Below, in pieces: positions 8,994 to 15,854 of a stretch of 18,654 nt of DNA (position 1 is the stretch's first letter; the number at the start of each line of letters is the position of its first letter). The DNA is taken from positions 1-18,654 of the forward strand of contig DHVH01000011.1 in NCBI GenBank assembly GCA_002412555.1, given 5' to 3'. Source of the DNA: Marinilabiliaceae bacterium UBA5213. Lineage in GTDB: Bacteria; Bacteroidota; Bacteroidia; Bacteroidales; Marinilabiliaceae. A program made the translations under genes and the position numbers. Under the pieces are notes generated by a model that was not told the DNA's origin, did no database searches, and worked only from the letters and a program-made list of their open reading frames with translations.

Positions 8994-9105
8994 TTCAGAA
9001 GGCGAAATAATAGAATAAAACCTGAATGGAAATTAAGCGAAGGTTAACAAAATATTAACGAAAAAATTTCAAAAATGGAAAAACATCACAACACTTCAGA
9101 AGGCG
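8994..9105. repeat. 11-base direct repeat pair around the TTAA block
   Basis: TTCAGAAGGCG occurs at 8994-9004 and again at 9095-9105, both on the plus strand, starting 101 bases apart. CACTTC accompanies both copies: separated by a few T-rich bases in the first, fused in the second. The pair flanks the TTAA hexamer block at 9033-9060. It could be a regulator site pair or a trace of a small duplication. Random occurrence of an 11-mer pair in a region this size is unlikely but not excluded. Confidence 0.4.
9033..9060 (-). promoter_or_regulatory. Pho-box-like triple direct repeat upstream of susC
   Basis: Three hexamers, TTAAGC (9033-9038), TTAACA (9044-9049) and TTAACG (9055-9060), start exactly 11 bases apart. 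PhoB/PhoP-type regulators bind direct repeats at one helical turn, such as TTAACA-N5-TTAACA in Bacillus and 7+4-base units in Escherichia coli. This block has that spacing and a very similar core. It lies about 200 bases upstream of susC, whose operon ends in an alkaline phosphatase gene. No clear -7 element follows it on the minus strand; TATTATTTCG at 9012-9003 is only a weak candidate. TTAA words are common in AT-rich DNA, so the call rests on spacing and context. Confidence 0.5.
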
Positions 9106-9239
9106 TTTAGCGTCAGGCCCTCACAGGTAACTGCAAGAAAAATAGCAGTCAAAAAAGTTGCCCATTTTAAAAAATTGTAAGAAATTTGTTGCACTAAAAC
9201 CATTGGATGTTTATAATTATTTTGGATCTGGTGAGGTAA

Positions 9240-9320
9240 ATAACCTTAGGCACTTTCTAAGGTTATCCCTAATAAAACCCGGGCAATTTCTTGCCCGGTG
9301 GATTGTCACATCTATTTTTT
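9240..9320 (+). ncRNA. Candidate structured leader or small RNA with two hairpins
   Basis: Two consecutive stems are visible. The first is ATAACCTTAG (9240-9249) pairing with CTAAGGTTAT (9257-9266), 10 perfect base pairs with a 7-base loop. The second is CCGGGCAA (9279-9286) pairing with TTGCCCGG (9291-9298), 8 base pairs with a TTTC loop. A run of six T follows at 9315-9320. Just upstream are TATAAT (9212-9217) and TTATTTTG. The layout fits either a 5' leader of the methyltransferase mRNA, whose start is 127 bases further on, or an independent short RNA. I do not recognise a known riboswitch class. On the minus strand the second stem is followed by GTTTTATT, so it may instead act as a terminator in that direction. 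Confidence 0.35.
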
Positions 9321-9447
9321 AATTTCTGAATTTGCTAAAATTCCGTTTGGAAATTGGTGCTAACACTTCTCCAAAAAGAATCTAAGCAGCTTCGTCAGTT
9401 AGGACAAAATGCTTTTGTTCTGGCTTTAAACATTCAATTGAAACACC

Positions 9448-10218
9448 ATGAGTAACAACAATCATTCGATTCATGAATTCGAACTACAATTAATCTGCGA
9501 ATATTTCTCCAACGTTAAAAGGCAGGGACCAGGCAGTCCCGAAGTCACCCTCAAAGCCTTGAGCTTTATAGGCGGGCTCACGGCTCAATCACGCATAGCC
9601 GACATAGGTTGCGGTACGGGTGGCCAGACCATGGTACTGGGAAAACAGGCACCAGGAGCGATTACAGGCATCGATCTTTTCCCGCGCTTCATTGAGCTTT
9701 TAAATCAAAATGCCCGGGAAGCGGGATTGCATGATCGCGTCAAAGGCCTGGTAGGTTCTATGGAAAATCTGCCCTTTGAGAAAGAGGAGCTGGACCTTAT
9801 CTGGTCAGAAGGCGCCATTTACAATATCGGATTTAAGCGGGGACTGGAAGAATGGCGGAAATTCATAAAGCCAGACGGGTACATCGCCGTCACCGAAGCT
9901 GTGTGGTTCACCGAAAAGCGACCTGAAGAGATCAGCACTTTTTGGCAGGCCTATCCGGAAATAGATACCATCCCGGTTAAGGTAACTCAAATGCAAGCAG
10001 CAGGATATTTGCCGGTGGCTTCATTTATTTTACCGGAGCATTGCTGGACCGACCATTTTTATTTACCCCAGGTACCAGCCCAGGAACTGTTTCTGAAAAA
10101 ATATCGGGGCAATTCAACGGCAGAAGAACTGATTGCCTACCTTAAGCATGAAGCAGAGCTGTACGCTAAGTACAAGGAATTCTATGGCTATGCCTTCTTT
10201 ATAGGGAAGAAAATTTAA
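9448..10218 (+). CDS. Class I SAM-dependent methyltransferase (UbiE/Methyltransf_11-like)
   Basis: A 256-residue soluble methyltransferase. The SAM-binding motif I is ADIGCGTGG (51-59), the ribose-binding acid is Asp76 in GIDLF, and the motif III/IV region is MENLPFEKEELDLIWSEGA (105-123). The whole protein closely resembles a Bacteroides methyltransferase solved by structural genomics that I remember as of unknown substrate; both begin MSNNN and share RQGPGSPE and SEGAIYNIGF. The family acts on small molecules, but the substrate here cannot be told. The ATG at 9448 fits that N-terminus exactly. It is not tightly linked to either neighbour: susC lies divergently 617 bases away, and a MITE-like segment separates it from the amidotransferase gene. 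The two-hairpin element upstream may affect its expression. Confidence 0.9.
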   Translation: MSNNNHSIHEFELQLICEYFSNVKRQGPGSPEVTLKALSFIGGLTAQSRIADIGCGTGGQTMVLGKQAPGAITGIDLFPRFIELLNQNAREAGLHDRVKGLVGSMENLPFEKEELDLIWSEGAIYNIGFKRGLEEWRKFIKPDGYIAVTEAVWFTEKRPEEISTFWQAYPEIDTIPVKVTQMQAAGYLPVASFILPEHCWTDHFYLPQVPAQELFLKKYRGNSTAEELIAYLKHEAELYAKYKEFYGYAFFIGKKI

Positions 10219-10227
10219 ATTAAGAGC

Positions 10228-10392
10228 AAGCGGCTGTCTAAGAAAATATTGTGTGGTTCTCCTGCTGTTCTCTTTCGCTCTCCGTGTAACTTGTAACAAA
10301 AGGTTGCACGGAGTTCACTGAGGATACACGAAGTGCCACTGAGACGAAAAAACAATTTATTTACTACGAGTAGACCTTTTAGACAGCTGCTT
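10228..10392. mobile_element. MITE-like element with 14-base terminal inverted repeats
   Basis: AAGCGGCTGTCTAA (10228-10241) and TTAGACAGCTGCTT (10379-10392) are inverted repeats with one mismatch, bounding 165 non-coding bases. GGCTGTCTAA-type ends are common in several transposase (IS) families, which is why a non-autonomous element is suggested. Inside are a hairpin, TCCGTGTAAC (10281-10290) with GTTGCACGGA (10303-10312), and a degenerate CACAGAG-type repeat. No convincing target-site duplication is visible and there is no transposase, so it may be a relic. It lies between the methyltransferase and amidotransferase genes. Confidence 0.4.
10305..10359 (+). repeat. Dispersed CACAGAG-type repeat, copy A
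   Basis: TGCACGGAGTTCACTGAGG and following bases form a degenerate repeat of short CAC(N)GAG words. It aligns over about 55 bases with copy B at 11151-11205 in the same orientation, sharing the starting TGCAC, the CAC-GAG core and the A-rich tail GAAA(A/T)AACAAT. Such sequences are scattered in intergenic DNA of many environmental bacterial genomes. The two copies bracket the amidotransferase gene. Confidence 0.6.
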
Positions 10393-10408
10393 CATTTTTT
10401 TATCTTTA
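10377..10408 (+). promoter_or_regulatory. Possible promoter of the amidotransferase gene
   Basis: TTTT (10377-10380) and TATCTTTA (10401-10408) are 20 bases apart and match the Bacteroidota -33 TTTG / -7 TAnnTTTG pattern with one mismatch each. The -7 element is 33 bases upstream of the ATG at 10442. The upstream half overlaps the right end of the MITE-like element, so an insertion could have reshaped this promoter. Confidence 0.35.
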
Positions 10409-10441
10409 CAGCACAAGTATCATCCTACAAAAAAGCAAATT

Positions 10442-11125
10442 ATGCACATTCATTATTTACAGCATGTCGAATTTGAAGGCCCCGGTTATATTGAGCAATG
10501 GGCTAGGGATCAAGGCTATCATATAAGTGGCACCCGCTTATATGACCACCAAGAGCTGCCGGAATTGGAAGAAATTGACCTGCTCATTGTTATGGGCGGT
10601 CCAATGGGTGTTTATGATGATGACCAGTACCCCTGGCTGGTAAGTGAAAAAGCCTATATCAAACATGCCGTTGAGTCAGGCAAGCGGGTGCTCGGCATTT
10701 GTCTGGGTGCCCAACTACTGGCCCATGTACTTGGAGCGAAAATCGAACAAGCCCCGCATACTGAAATCGGCTGGTTTCCGGTCACCCTTGAAACCAAGCA
10801 TCCTTTATTGGACAAAATCCCTGAGTCCTTTAAAGCTTTTCACTGGCATGGCGATATGTTTGACATCCCCGTTGGGGCTGTACCGATTTTCAAGAGTGCC
10901 GGCTGCCCCAATCAGGGATTCATTTACCAGAATAAGGTAGTGGGGTTTCAGTTTCATTTTGAGACCACGCCAGAATCATTGTCAGCCATGCTGGCCAGTG
11001 ATGATGTGGATGCTTATCAGGAGACCTTTGTTCAGAGCGCTGCAGCTATTCGTGAAAAGGCACACCACTGCCAGCGGCTAAACACCTATCTGGCAACCAT
11101 CCTCACGCGATTGATCAACCACTAA
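10442..11125 (+). CDS. Class I glutamine amidotransferase domain protein
   Basis: A 227-residue stand-alone type 1 glutamine amidotransferase (GuaA N-domain-like). The catalytic triad is visible: Cys87 in the nucleophile elbow GICLGAQ, and His172 and Glu174 in GFQFHFE. The oxyanion segment VMGGPMGVYD (50-59) and HWHGD (134-138) are also typical. The domain hydrolyses glutamine (or gamma-glutamyl compounds) and usually passes ammonia to a synthase partner, but no synthase domain is fused or adjacent. Stand-alone members of this group include gamma-glutamyl peptide hydrolases. That is interesting next to the gamma-glutamyltransferase gene about 1.5 kb away, but the genes are on opposite strands and the link is speculative. 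Confidence 0.9.
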   Translation: MHIHYLQHVEFEGPGYIEQWARDQGYHISGTRLYDHQELPELEEIDLLIVMGGPMGVYDDDQYPWLVSEKAYIKHAVESGKRVLGICLGAQLLAHVLGAKIEQAPHTEIGWFPVTLETKHPLLDKIPESFKAFHWHGDMFDIPVGAVPIFKSAGCPNQGFIYQNKVVGFQFHFETTPESLSAMLASDDVDAYQETFVQSAAAIREKAHHCQRLNTYLATILTRLINH

Positions 11126-11150
11126 AAACCGAAGCCGGCTTCAAATTTAT

Positions 11151-11205
11151 TGCACAGAGTTTCACCGAGAATGCACAAAGACCACAGAGATGAAATAACA
11201 ATGGA
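11151..11205 (+). repeat. Dispersed CACAGAG-type repeat, copy B
   Basis: TGCACAGAGTTTCACCGAG starts a roughly 55-base stretch homologous to copy A at 10305-10359, in the same orientation, between the convergent amidotransferase and desulfidase genes. It is closer to the usual CACAGAG/CACCGAG form than copy A and lacks the inverted ends that surround copy A. A short palindrome GAAGCCGGCTTC precedes it at 11131-11142. It has no evident coding role. Confidence 0.6.
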
Positions 11206-11272
11206 TCAGTTCAATGTGATACATTTTGACAGTCACCTATGAGTGGATAAAAGAACCTTTCACAATTTGAGT

Positions 11273-12565
11273 TTAACCCCGTGAGTCATACTTTTTGTTA
11301 ATCATGATGTCCAAAACCATTTTGTCGGTCTGTGTCATACCTTCAGAACCGATATCGGTGAGGTTACGAATGGTTTGATCCACATCATCATCGGCAATCC
11401 CCTCGAGGGCCGATACCACTTTATTGTCCATCGCCATCATGGAAGAGAAGATGGCTGCTGAAACAGCACTGGATACTTTTAGGGCACAACTGGGTTTGGC
11501 GCCATCACAAATGACGCCTGTTACATTGCCTATCATATTTTTGACTGAATAAGCTACCTGCGCTCTGGTGCCGCCCATCAAATAAGTCATGCCGCACGAG
11601 GCACCTATGCCTGCTACGGTTACGCCGCAGAGGCCCGACAAGCGGCCTAATCCGCGTTTGATGTAGATGACCATCAGGTTACTGAGGGCAAGGGCACGAA
11701 TCAATTGTTCCCTGGGCTTATTCATCTCCTCGGCAAATACCACCACCGGCAAGGTGGCTGTAATGCCCTGATTGCCACTTCCTGAATTGCTCATGACCGG
11801 CACCATGGCACCTGCCATACGCACATCACATGCTGAAGCTGTGATGGCCACCAGGCGATTGTACACGCTGTTACCCATGATGTCCTGAAAAGTGGAGCTT
11901 TGGATGACCCGGGAAACGGAGTGACCAAAAGGGCCTTTCAGCGACTCCTTGGCCGCTGCTTTATTCAGCTCAGCGGCTTCCAGAATAAATTCCAGATCCG
12001 AAAGAGCAGTCTCCGTTGCGAAATCATAAATGGTGTCAAAGCTCAATGCTACCTCCTCCCCCTCTCCCTTGCTAAAACTGCCCTTGCTCATTTCATCCAA
12101 CAGGACATCCTCATTGACTTCAACATAAACTATATGGTTGTGGCTTCCACAAATTATCACCTTGGCATGGGAAGTTTCACCACAGCAATGCGCTTCAATG
12201 TATAATTTATCAGGCACTTCTTCCTTTAAATGGACGGAAATTATTGAGCTGTTTACCAGCTCTTTGGCCTGAGCCAACACCTCCTGATTCAGATCTTTTA
12301 AAACTTCCAGGCCGTAGTCGGACTTCCCTACAACAATCCCCAAAGCAATGGCAATGGGCAAGCCGATCATTCCGGTTCCGGGAATCCCAACGCCCATCGA
12401 GTTTTTAAGAATATTCCTGCTGAGAAACACCTCCACTTTCACCACCTTCTCTCTCAGTACCTCTCTGGCTTTAGTCACAGCCAATGCCACGGCCACCGGC
12501 TCGGTACAGCCAATGGCTGGAACAACTTCCCGCTTGATAAGCGCTAATATAGAGCGAGTATTCAT
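11273..12565 (-). CDS. L-cysteine desulfidase-type protein (UPF0597/CyuA family)
   Basis: A 430-residue cytoplasmic protein of the UPF0597 family, related to the serine dehydratase alpha subunit. Characterised members (CyuA) break L-cysteine into pyruvate, ammonia and sulfide using a [4Fe-4S] cluster. The three expected cluster cysteines are Cys20 in GCTEP, Cys313 in SGLCG and Cys353 in ICDGAK; the last two are 40 residues apart as in the archaeal enzyme I remember. SNSGSGNQGI (259-268) is a strong family signature. The ATG at 12565 is preferred over an in-frame TTG at 12598, which would add 11 unusual residues. It lies 64 bases downstream of ggt on the same strand and could take cysteine released from glutathione. 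Serine or another amino acid remains possible as substrate. Confidence 0.85.
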   Translation of the reverse strand: MNTRSILALIKREVVPAIGCTEPVAVALAVTKAREVLREKVVKVEVFLSRNILKNSMGVGIPGTGMIGLPIAIALGIVVGKSDYGLEVLKDLNQEVLAQAKELVNSSIISVHLKEEVPDKLYIEAHCCGETSHAKVIICGSHNHIVYVEVNEDVLLDEMSKGSFSKGEGEEVALSFDTIYDFATETALSDLEFILEAAELNKAAAKESLKGPFGHSVSRVIQSSTFQDIMGNSVYNRLVAITASACDVRMAGAMVPVMSNSGSGNQGITATLPVVVFAEEMNKPREQLIRALALSNLMVIYIKRGLGRLSGLCGVTVAGIGASCGMTYLMGGTRAQVAYSVKNMIGNVTGVICDGAKPSCALKVSSAVSAAIFSSMMAMDNKVVSALEGIADDDVDQTIRNLTDIGSEGMTQTDKMVLDIMINKKYDSRG

Positions 12566-12629
12566 AGCAACAAAAATGAAACATTTTTGCTGATTCAAGC
12601 ATGACTTTAAGCATTAATAGGGTAACAAA

Positions 12630-14357
12630 CTACTTTAGCCCGCAGGCCATATTGTCGCCCCTCGGGTCGGCTCCTCCCTGCAAGCGACCATCGGGCAAAA
12701 CCAAAACAGCATTGATCTGCCCAATTGGGTTTCTTGCTTCAAGGGCATGGCCTAAATGCTCCAAGCCTGATTGTATGGTGGTATCCAGACCACTTTGTTC
12801 ATACAATATTCTGTCGGGCATCCATTGATGGTGTGTTTTTTTGGCATGGATGGCCTGCTGCATGTCCATATTGTGCTCAACCACGTTTAGAATGGTCTGG
12901 TACACAGAAGTTATGATGGTCGATCCGCCGGGACTCCCCACCACCATGAAGAGCTGGCCCTCCTTTTCAACAACGGTGGGCGTCATGGAGCTCAGCATGC
13001 GTTTTCCCGGCGCTATAGCATTGGCTTTGCCACCCACCAATCCATACTGGTTAGGTGCACCAGGTTTTACACTGAAATCGTCCATCTCATTGTTCAAAAA
13101 GAACCCACCCTTTTCCACAAATACCTTTGAGCCATAATTCCCGTTCAGGGTAGTGGTCACGGCAATGGCATTGCGCTCCTTATCCACAATGGAAAAATGA
13201 GTGGTTTCAATACTCTCTATGGCATCAACAGCACCTTCCTTGATTTTTCGGGAATCGGTTTTTGCATCCATATGGATATCAGAAAACCTGGTCTTTAAAT
13301 AAATACTATCCAGAAGCATCGCGACAGGCACCTCTACAAAATCGGGATCACATAAATAGGTGGCCCGATCGGCGTAAACGCGCCGCTCCAGTTCCGTCAT
13401 AAGGTGAATACTCCTGACCGAATTATGACCAAAAGCATTAAAATCATAAGTCTCAGACCCTTTAAGCAATTGAAGCAAGGCTATACCGCCACTGGATGGT
13501 GGTGGCATTGAAATAATATTGTACTGTTTAAACGAACCCTGAACCGGATCTCGCCAGACAGCCTTATAGCTATCCAAATCGATCTGGGAAATAATACCAT
13601 TACCAGACGCCATTTCTTCGATAAGATAGTTGGCAACGCAGCCCGAATAAAATCCAGCCCGTCCACTATCCCTGATTAATTCCAGTGTATTGGCCAATTG
13701 TGGGAGAACAACCAGATCACCTTTCTGCCATTTTTGGGGATTAAAGAAATAGGTTGTGCTATCGTTGGCCTGCAGAATTTGGTCCTGAAAGCGATTCAAT
13801 TTATTGGCCTCTAATTCAGTAAGCAAAAATCCATTACGGGCTAAATCAATGGCTGGCTGAACCAGGTCCTTAAAGGGTAAAGTGCCCAATTTCTGGTGCA
13901 ACTGAATCATCCCATCTACGGTACCCGGCACGCCCACTGAGAGCGCACCAAAGGAGGAAAGTCCGTCGATAACTTCGCCCCCCTCATCCAAATACATATC
14001 CACCTTTGCAGCCAGGGGGGCTTTTTCCCGAAAGTCAAGACTTCCAATTTCACCATTCTCTTTGCGGTACACCGCAAACCCACCTCCTGCAATATTACCA
14101 GCCCCGGGGTAAACAACCGCCAGAGCAAACTGCACGGCAACCGCAGCATCGAAAGCATTGCCCCCATTTTTCAGCACTGTGGCGCCCACTTCAGAAGCCA
14201 AAGGATGCGCGGTAACAACCATTCCCTTACTGGTAACAATACCTCTGCCAGTTACAAGCTCTGAAATTGGCTCAGACGGGGCATTACAACCCTGAGCATA
14301 AAGGATGAGGAACAAATAACCCAGGATAGACAAGTAACTTTTGTACGACATCAGCAA
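12630..14357 (-). CDS. ggt: Gamma-glutamyltransferase (glutathione hydrolase) lipoprotein
   Basis: An Ntn-hydrolase that cleaves the gamma-glutamyl bond of glutathione and related peptides outside the cytoplasm. It has a lipoprotein signal peptide ending LILYAQGC (Cys24) rather than the plain secretory signal of E. coli Ggt. The precursor (575 residues) should cut itself before the catalytic Thr386 in ETTHFSIVD, giving large and small subunits. Other signatures are GNIAGGGFAVYR (88-99), the LDFREKAP region with Arg110, MPPPSSGG (284-291), SSMTPT (456-461) and GSPGGST (474-480). The first residues offer a second Met at position 3, so the exact start is uncertain. The desulfidase gene follows after 64 bases, making a likely two-gene unit for use of glutathione cysteine. 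Confidence 0.95.
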   Translation of the reverse strand: MLMSYKSYLSILGYLFLILYAQGCNAPSEPISELVTGRGIVTSKGMVVTAHPLASEVGATVLKNGGNAFDAAVAVQFALAVVYPGAGNIAGGGFAVYRKENGEIGSLDFREKAPLAAKVDMYLDEGGEVIDGLSSFGALSVGVPGTVDGMIQLHQKLGTLPFKDLVQPAIDLARNGFLLTELEANKLNRFQDQILQANDSTTYFFNPQKWQKGDLVVLPQLANTLELIRDSGRAGFYSGCVANYLIEEMASGNGIISQIDLDSYKAVWRDPVQGSFKQYNIISMPPPSSGGIALLQLLKGSETYDFNAFGHNSVRSIHLMTELERRVYADRATYLCDPDFVEVPVAMLLDSIYLKTRFSDIHMDAKTDSRKIKEGAVDAIESIETTHFSIVDKERNAIAVTTTLNGNYGSKVFVEKGGFFLNNEMDDFSVKPGAPNQYGLVGGKANAIAPGKRMLSSMTPTVVEKEGQLFMVVGSPGGSTIITSVYQTILNVVEHNMDMQQAIHAKKTHHQWMPDRILYEQSGLDTTIQSGLEHLGHALEARNPIGQINAVLVLPDGRLQGGADPRGDNMACGLK

Positions 14358-14382
14358 AACTCTCTAGTGAAATACAACCTCC

Positions 14383-14390
14383 CAAACTTA
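14383..14390 (-). promoter_or_regulatory. Candidate -7 element of ggt
   Basis: On the minus strand TAAGTTTG matches the Bacteroidota -7 consensus TAnnTTTG exactly and ends 26 bases before the ggt start codon. The matching -33 TTTG is not seen at the usual distance, where the 8-base tandem repeat begins. Confidence 0.45.
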
Positions 14391-14404
14391 ATACTTTTCA
14401 ACAC

Positions 14405-14500
14405 CTAATGATCTATTAACCTAACGACCTATCAACCTAATGACCTATTGACCTATTGACCTAACGATCTAATAACCTATTGACCTAACGACCTAATCAT
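14405..14500. repeat. Twelve-unit 8-base tandem repeat (CTA-W-Y-N-A-Y)
   Basis: Twelve contiguous octamers run without interruption in exact 8-base register, each CTA followed by A/T, T/C, G/A/C, A, C/T; CTATTGAC is the commonest (three copies). CTA at positions 1-3 and A at position 7 never change. On the minus strand each unit contains TAG, and because 8 is not a multiple of 3 the array stops all three frames. The last CTA (14493-14495) is the TAG stop of the GH1 gene. The array fills the gap to the ggt promoter. It is not CRISPR-like, having no spacers. Confidence 0.9.
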
Positions 14501-15833
14501 TTTCATTAAGAAAATCCCTGAACCAGGCCCCTGAAGCCTTGAGTGTTCTTTTTTGCGTTTCAAAGTCATTATACACCAACCCGAACCGGGGTTGAAAACC
14601 TTCCCGCCACTCAAAGTTATCCACCAGTGTCCAGGCGAAATAACCTTTGACTGGAACCCCTCTTCGAATAGCGCGTTTCACCTGCTTCAGCATCTTTTGA
14701 TGGTACTTTTTACGCAGTGCATCGTTCACTTTGTCTCCTCTTAAAAAATCGGTATAACAGACACCGCTTTCTGTCAGTATAATCTGCTTAATGCCATCGT
14801 AGCACATGTAGAAATCGAGCAGGTGAGCCAGTCCTTTAGGGTAAGCATCCAATCCCATGCTGGTTAGTTTCTTTGTTCTACTCAAAGGGGGCACTTCGGT
14901 GGCGAACAAAACAGGCGGAAACAAACTGAAGCGTGCCACCACCCGAAAATAATACTGGAGACCGATAAAGTCGAAGTCGAACGCCAAGCGCTCTGCATCT
15001 CCGGGCTTAAAATAGGATTTGATAATATTGAGTGCCGGCATAATATCGGTGGGATAGCCAAGACCCAATAGGGGTTCTATAAAGAAGCGATTGAGCAGGG
15101 CCTCTACGCGACGGGCAGCCCGCTTATTAAAAAACCATTGATCGGTCGACTTTACATAGGAGCAGGACAAGGCAACGCCAACTACCGCATGTTCTACATT
15201 TCTCCGAACCATCCGACCGCCCTCAGCCATACAAAGGGTGGCATGATGTGCTGCTTTCATAAAATTACCGATGCCATTGCGGCCGGGGGCATGGTAGCCT
15301 GTAAAATATCCCAAGCCTGTGAAGGACATGGGCTCATTCATTACAATCCAGTGTTTCACACGGTCGCCAAAGGCACTAGTAACCACATCGGTATAATGCA
15401 AAAACCAGTCCACCACCTCCCTATTGGTCCAGCCTCCCCTATCCTCGAGCACCTGCGGCAAATCCCAGTGATAAATAGTGACCCAGGGTTCCAGCTTGTT
15501 CTTTAGACAGGCATCAATCACCCTATTGTAAAAATCCAGTCCTTTAGGGTTGAAAGCACCTGTTCCGTTCGGAAGAATGCGCGGCCAGGAAAGGGAAAAT
15601 CGAAACACATCCAAACCCAGTTGTCTGGCCTCCAAAATGTCCGCTTCATAGTTATGATAAAACCCGGCTGTTTCTCCCGGGAGGTTACCATCGTTGATAT
15701 TTTGCACATCCGAAGTAAAGGTGTCCCAAATGGAGGCCGATTTACCATCCTCAAAAGCAGCCCCTTCATTTTGAAAGGCACTGATGGTTACGCCCCATTT
15801 AAAAAACTTTCCGAAATGCTTCTTTTTAATCAT
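14493..15833 (-). CDS. GH1 family beta-glucosidase
   Basis: A 446-residue retaining glycosidase of family GH1, without signal peptide, so probably cytoplasmic and acting on imported beta-linked disaccharides or aryl glycosides. Seen in order: QNEGA (21-25), YHWDLPQVLEDRGGW (121-135), acid/base Glu167 in MNEP, nucleophile Glu355 in LTESG, and DNFEWREGF (405-413) for sugar binding. The nucleophile motif is unusual: GH1 enzymes nearly always read ENG, here it is ESG. Length and the remaining signatures are normal, so activity is likely. The TAG stop is formed by the edge of the 8-base tandem repeat. A perfect -7 promoter element lies 22 bases upstream of the ATG, so it is probably transcribed separately from the DUF4249 gene. 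Confidence 0.95.
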   Translation of the reverse strand: MIKKKHFGKFFKWGVTISAFQNEGAAFEDGKSASIWDTFTSDVQNINDGNLPGETAGFYHNYEADILEARQLGLDVFRFSLSWPRILPNGTGAFNPKGLDFYNRVIDACLKNKLEPWVTIYHWDLPQVLEDRGGWTNREVVDWFLHYTDVVTSAFGDRVKHWIVMNEPMSFTGLGYFTGYHAPGRNGIGNFMKAAHHATLCMAEGGRMVRRNVEHAVVGVALSCSYVKSTDQWFFNKRAARRVEALLNRFFIEPLLGLGYPTDIMPALNIIKSYFKPGDAERLAFDFDFIGLQYYFRVVARFSLFPPVLFATEVPPLSRTKKLTSMGLDAYPKGLAHLLDFYMCYDGIKQIILTESGVCYTDFLRGDKVNDALRKKYHQKMLKQVKRAIRRGVPVKGYFAWTLVDNFEWREGFQPRFGLVYNDFETQKRTLKASGAWFRDFLNEND

Positions 15834-15854
15834 AAAAAGCTACTGATTTAAATA

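Larger units (their letters stand above)
8831..9447. other. 617-base AT-rich divergent intergenic region
   Basis: This stretch separates susC (-) from the methyltransferase gene (+) and has no convincing coding sequence. It is AT-rich with several A-tracts (for example 9061-9083) that may bend the DNA. It holds the three-hexamer TTAA repeat at 9033-9060, an 11-base direct repeat at 8994-9004 and 9095-9105, two hairpins at 9240-9298, and a small inverted repeat ACAAAA/TTTTGT at 9404-9418. I found no perfect TAnnTTTG promoter element facing susC. Facing the methyltransferase there is a near match, TTATTTTG, at 9217-9224, overlapping a TATAAT at 9212-9217. Confidence 0.6.

Noticed and set aside
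11131..11142. GAAGCCGGCTTC palindrome as a terminator of the amidotransferase gene
   Set aside because: The stem would be only four base pairs with a tight loop and there is no T-run, so it is too weak to call.
12566..12598. TTG start at 12598 for the desulfidase
   Set aside because: The ATG at 12565 gives the N-terminus expected for the family, with GCTEP near residue 20.
14405..14500. CRISPR array
   Set aside because: The 8-base units are contiguous, without spacers, and no cas genes are present.
15138..15506. 122-residue plus-strand frame inside the GH1 gene
   Set aside because: It is antisense to a fully conserved GH1 coding region and has no recognisable features of its own.
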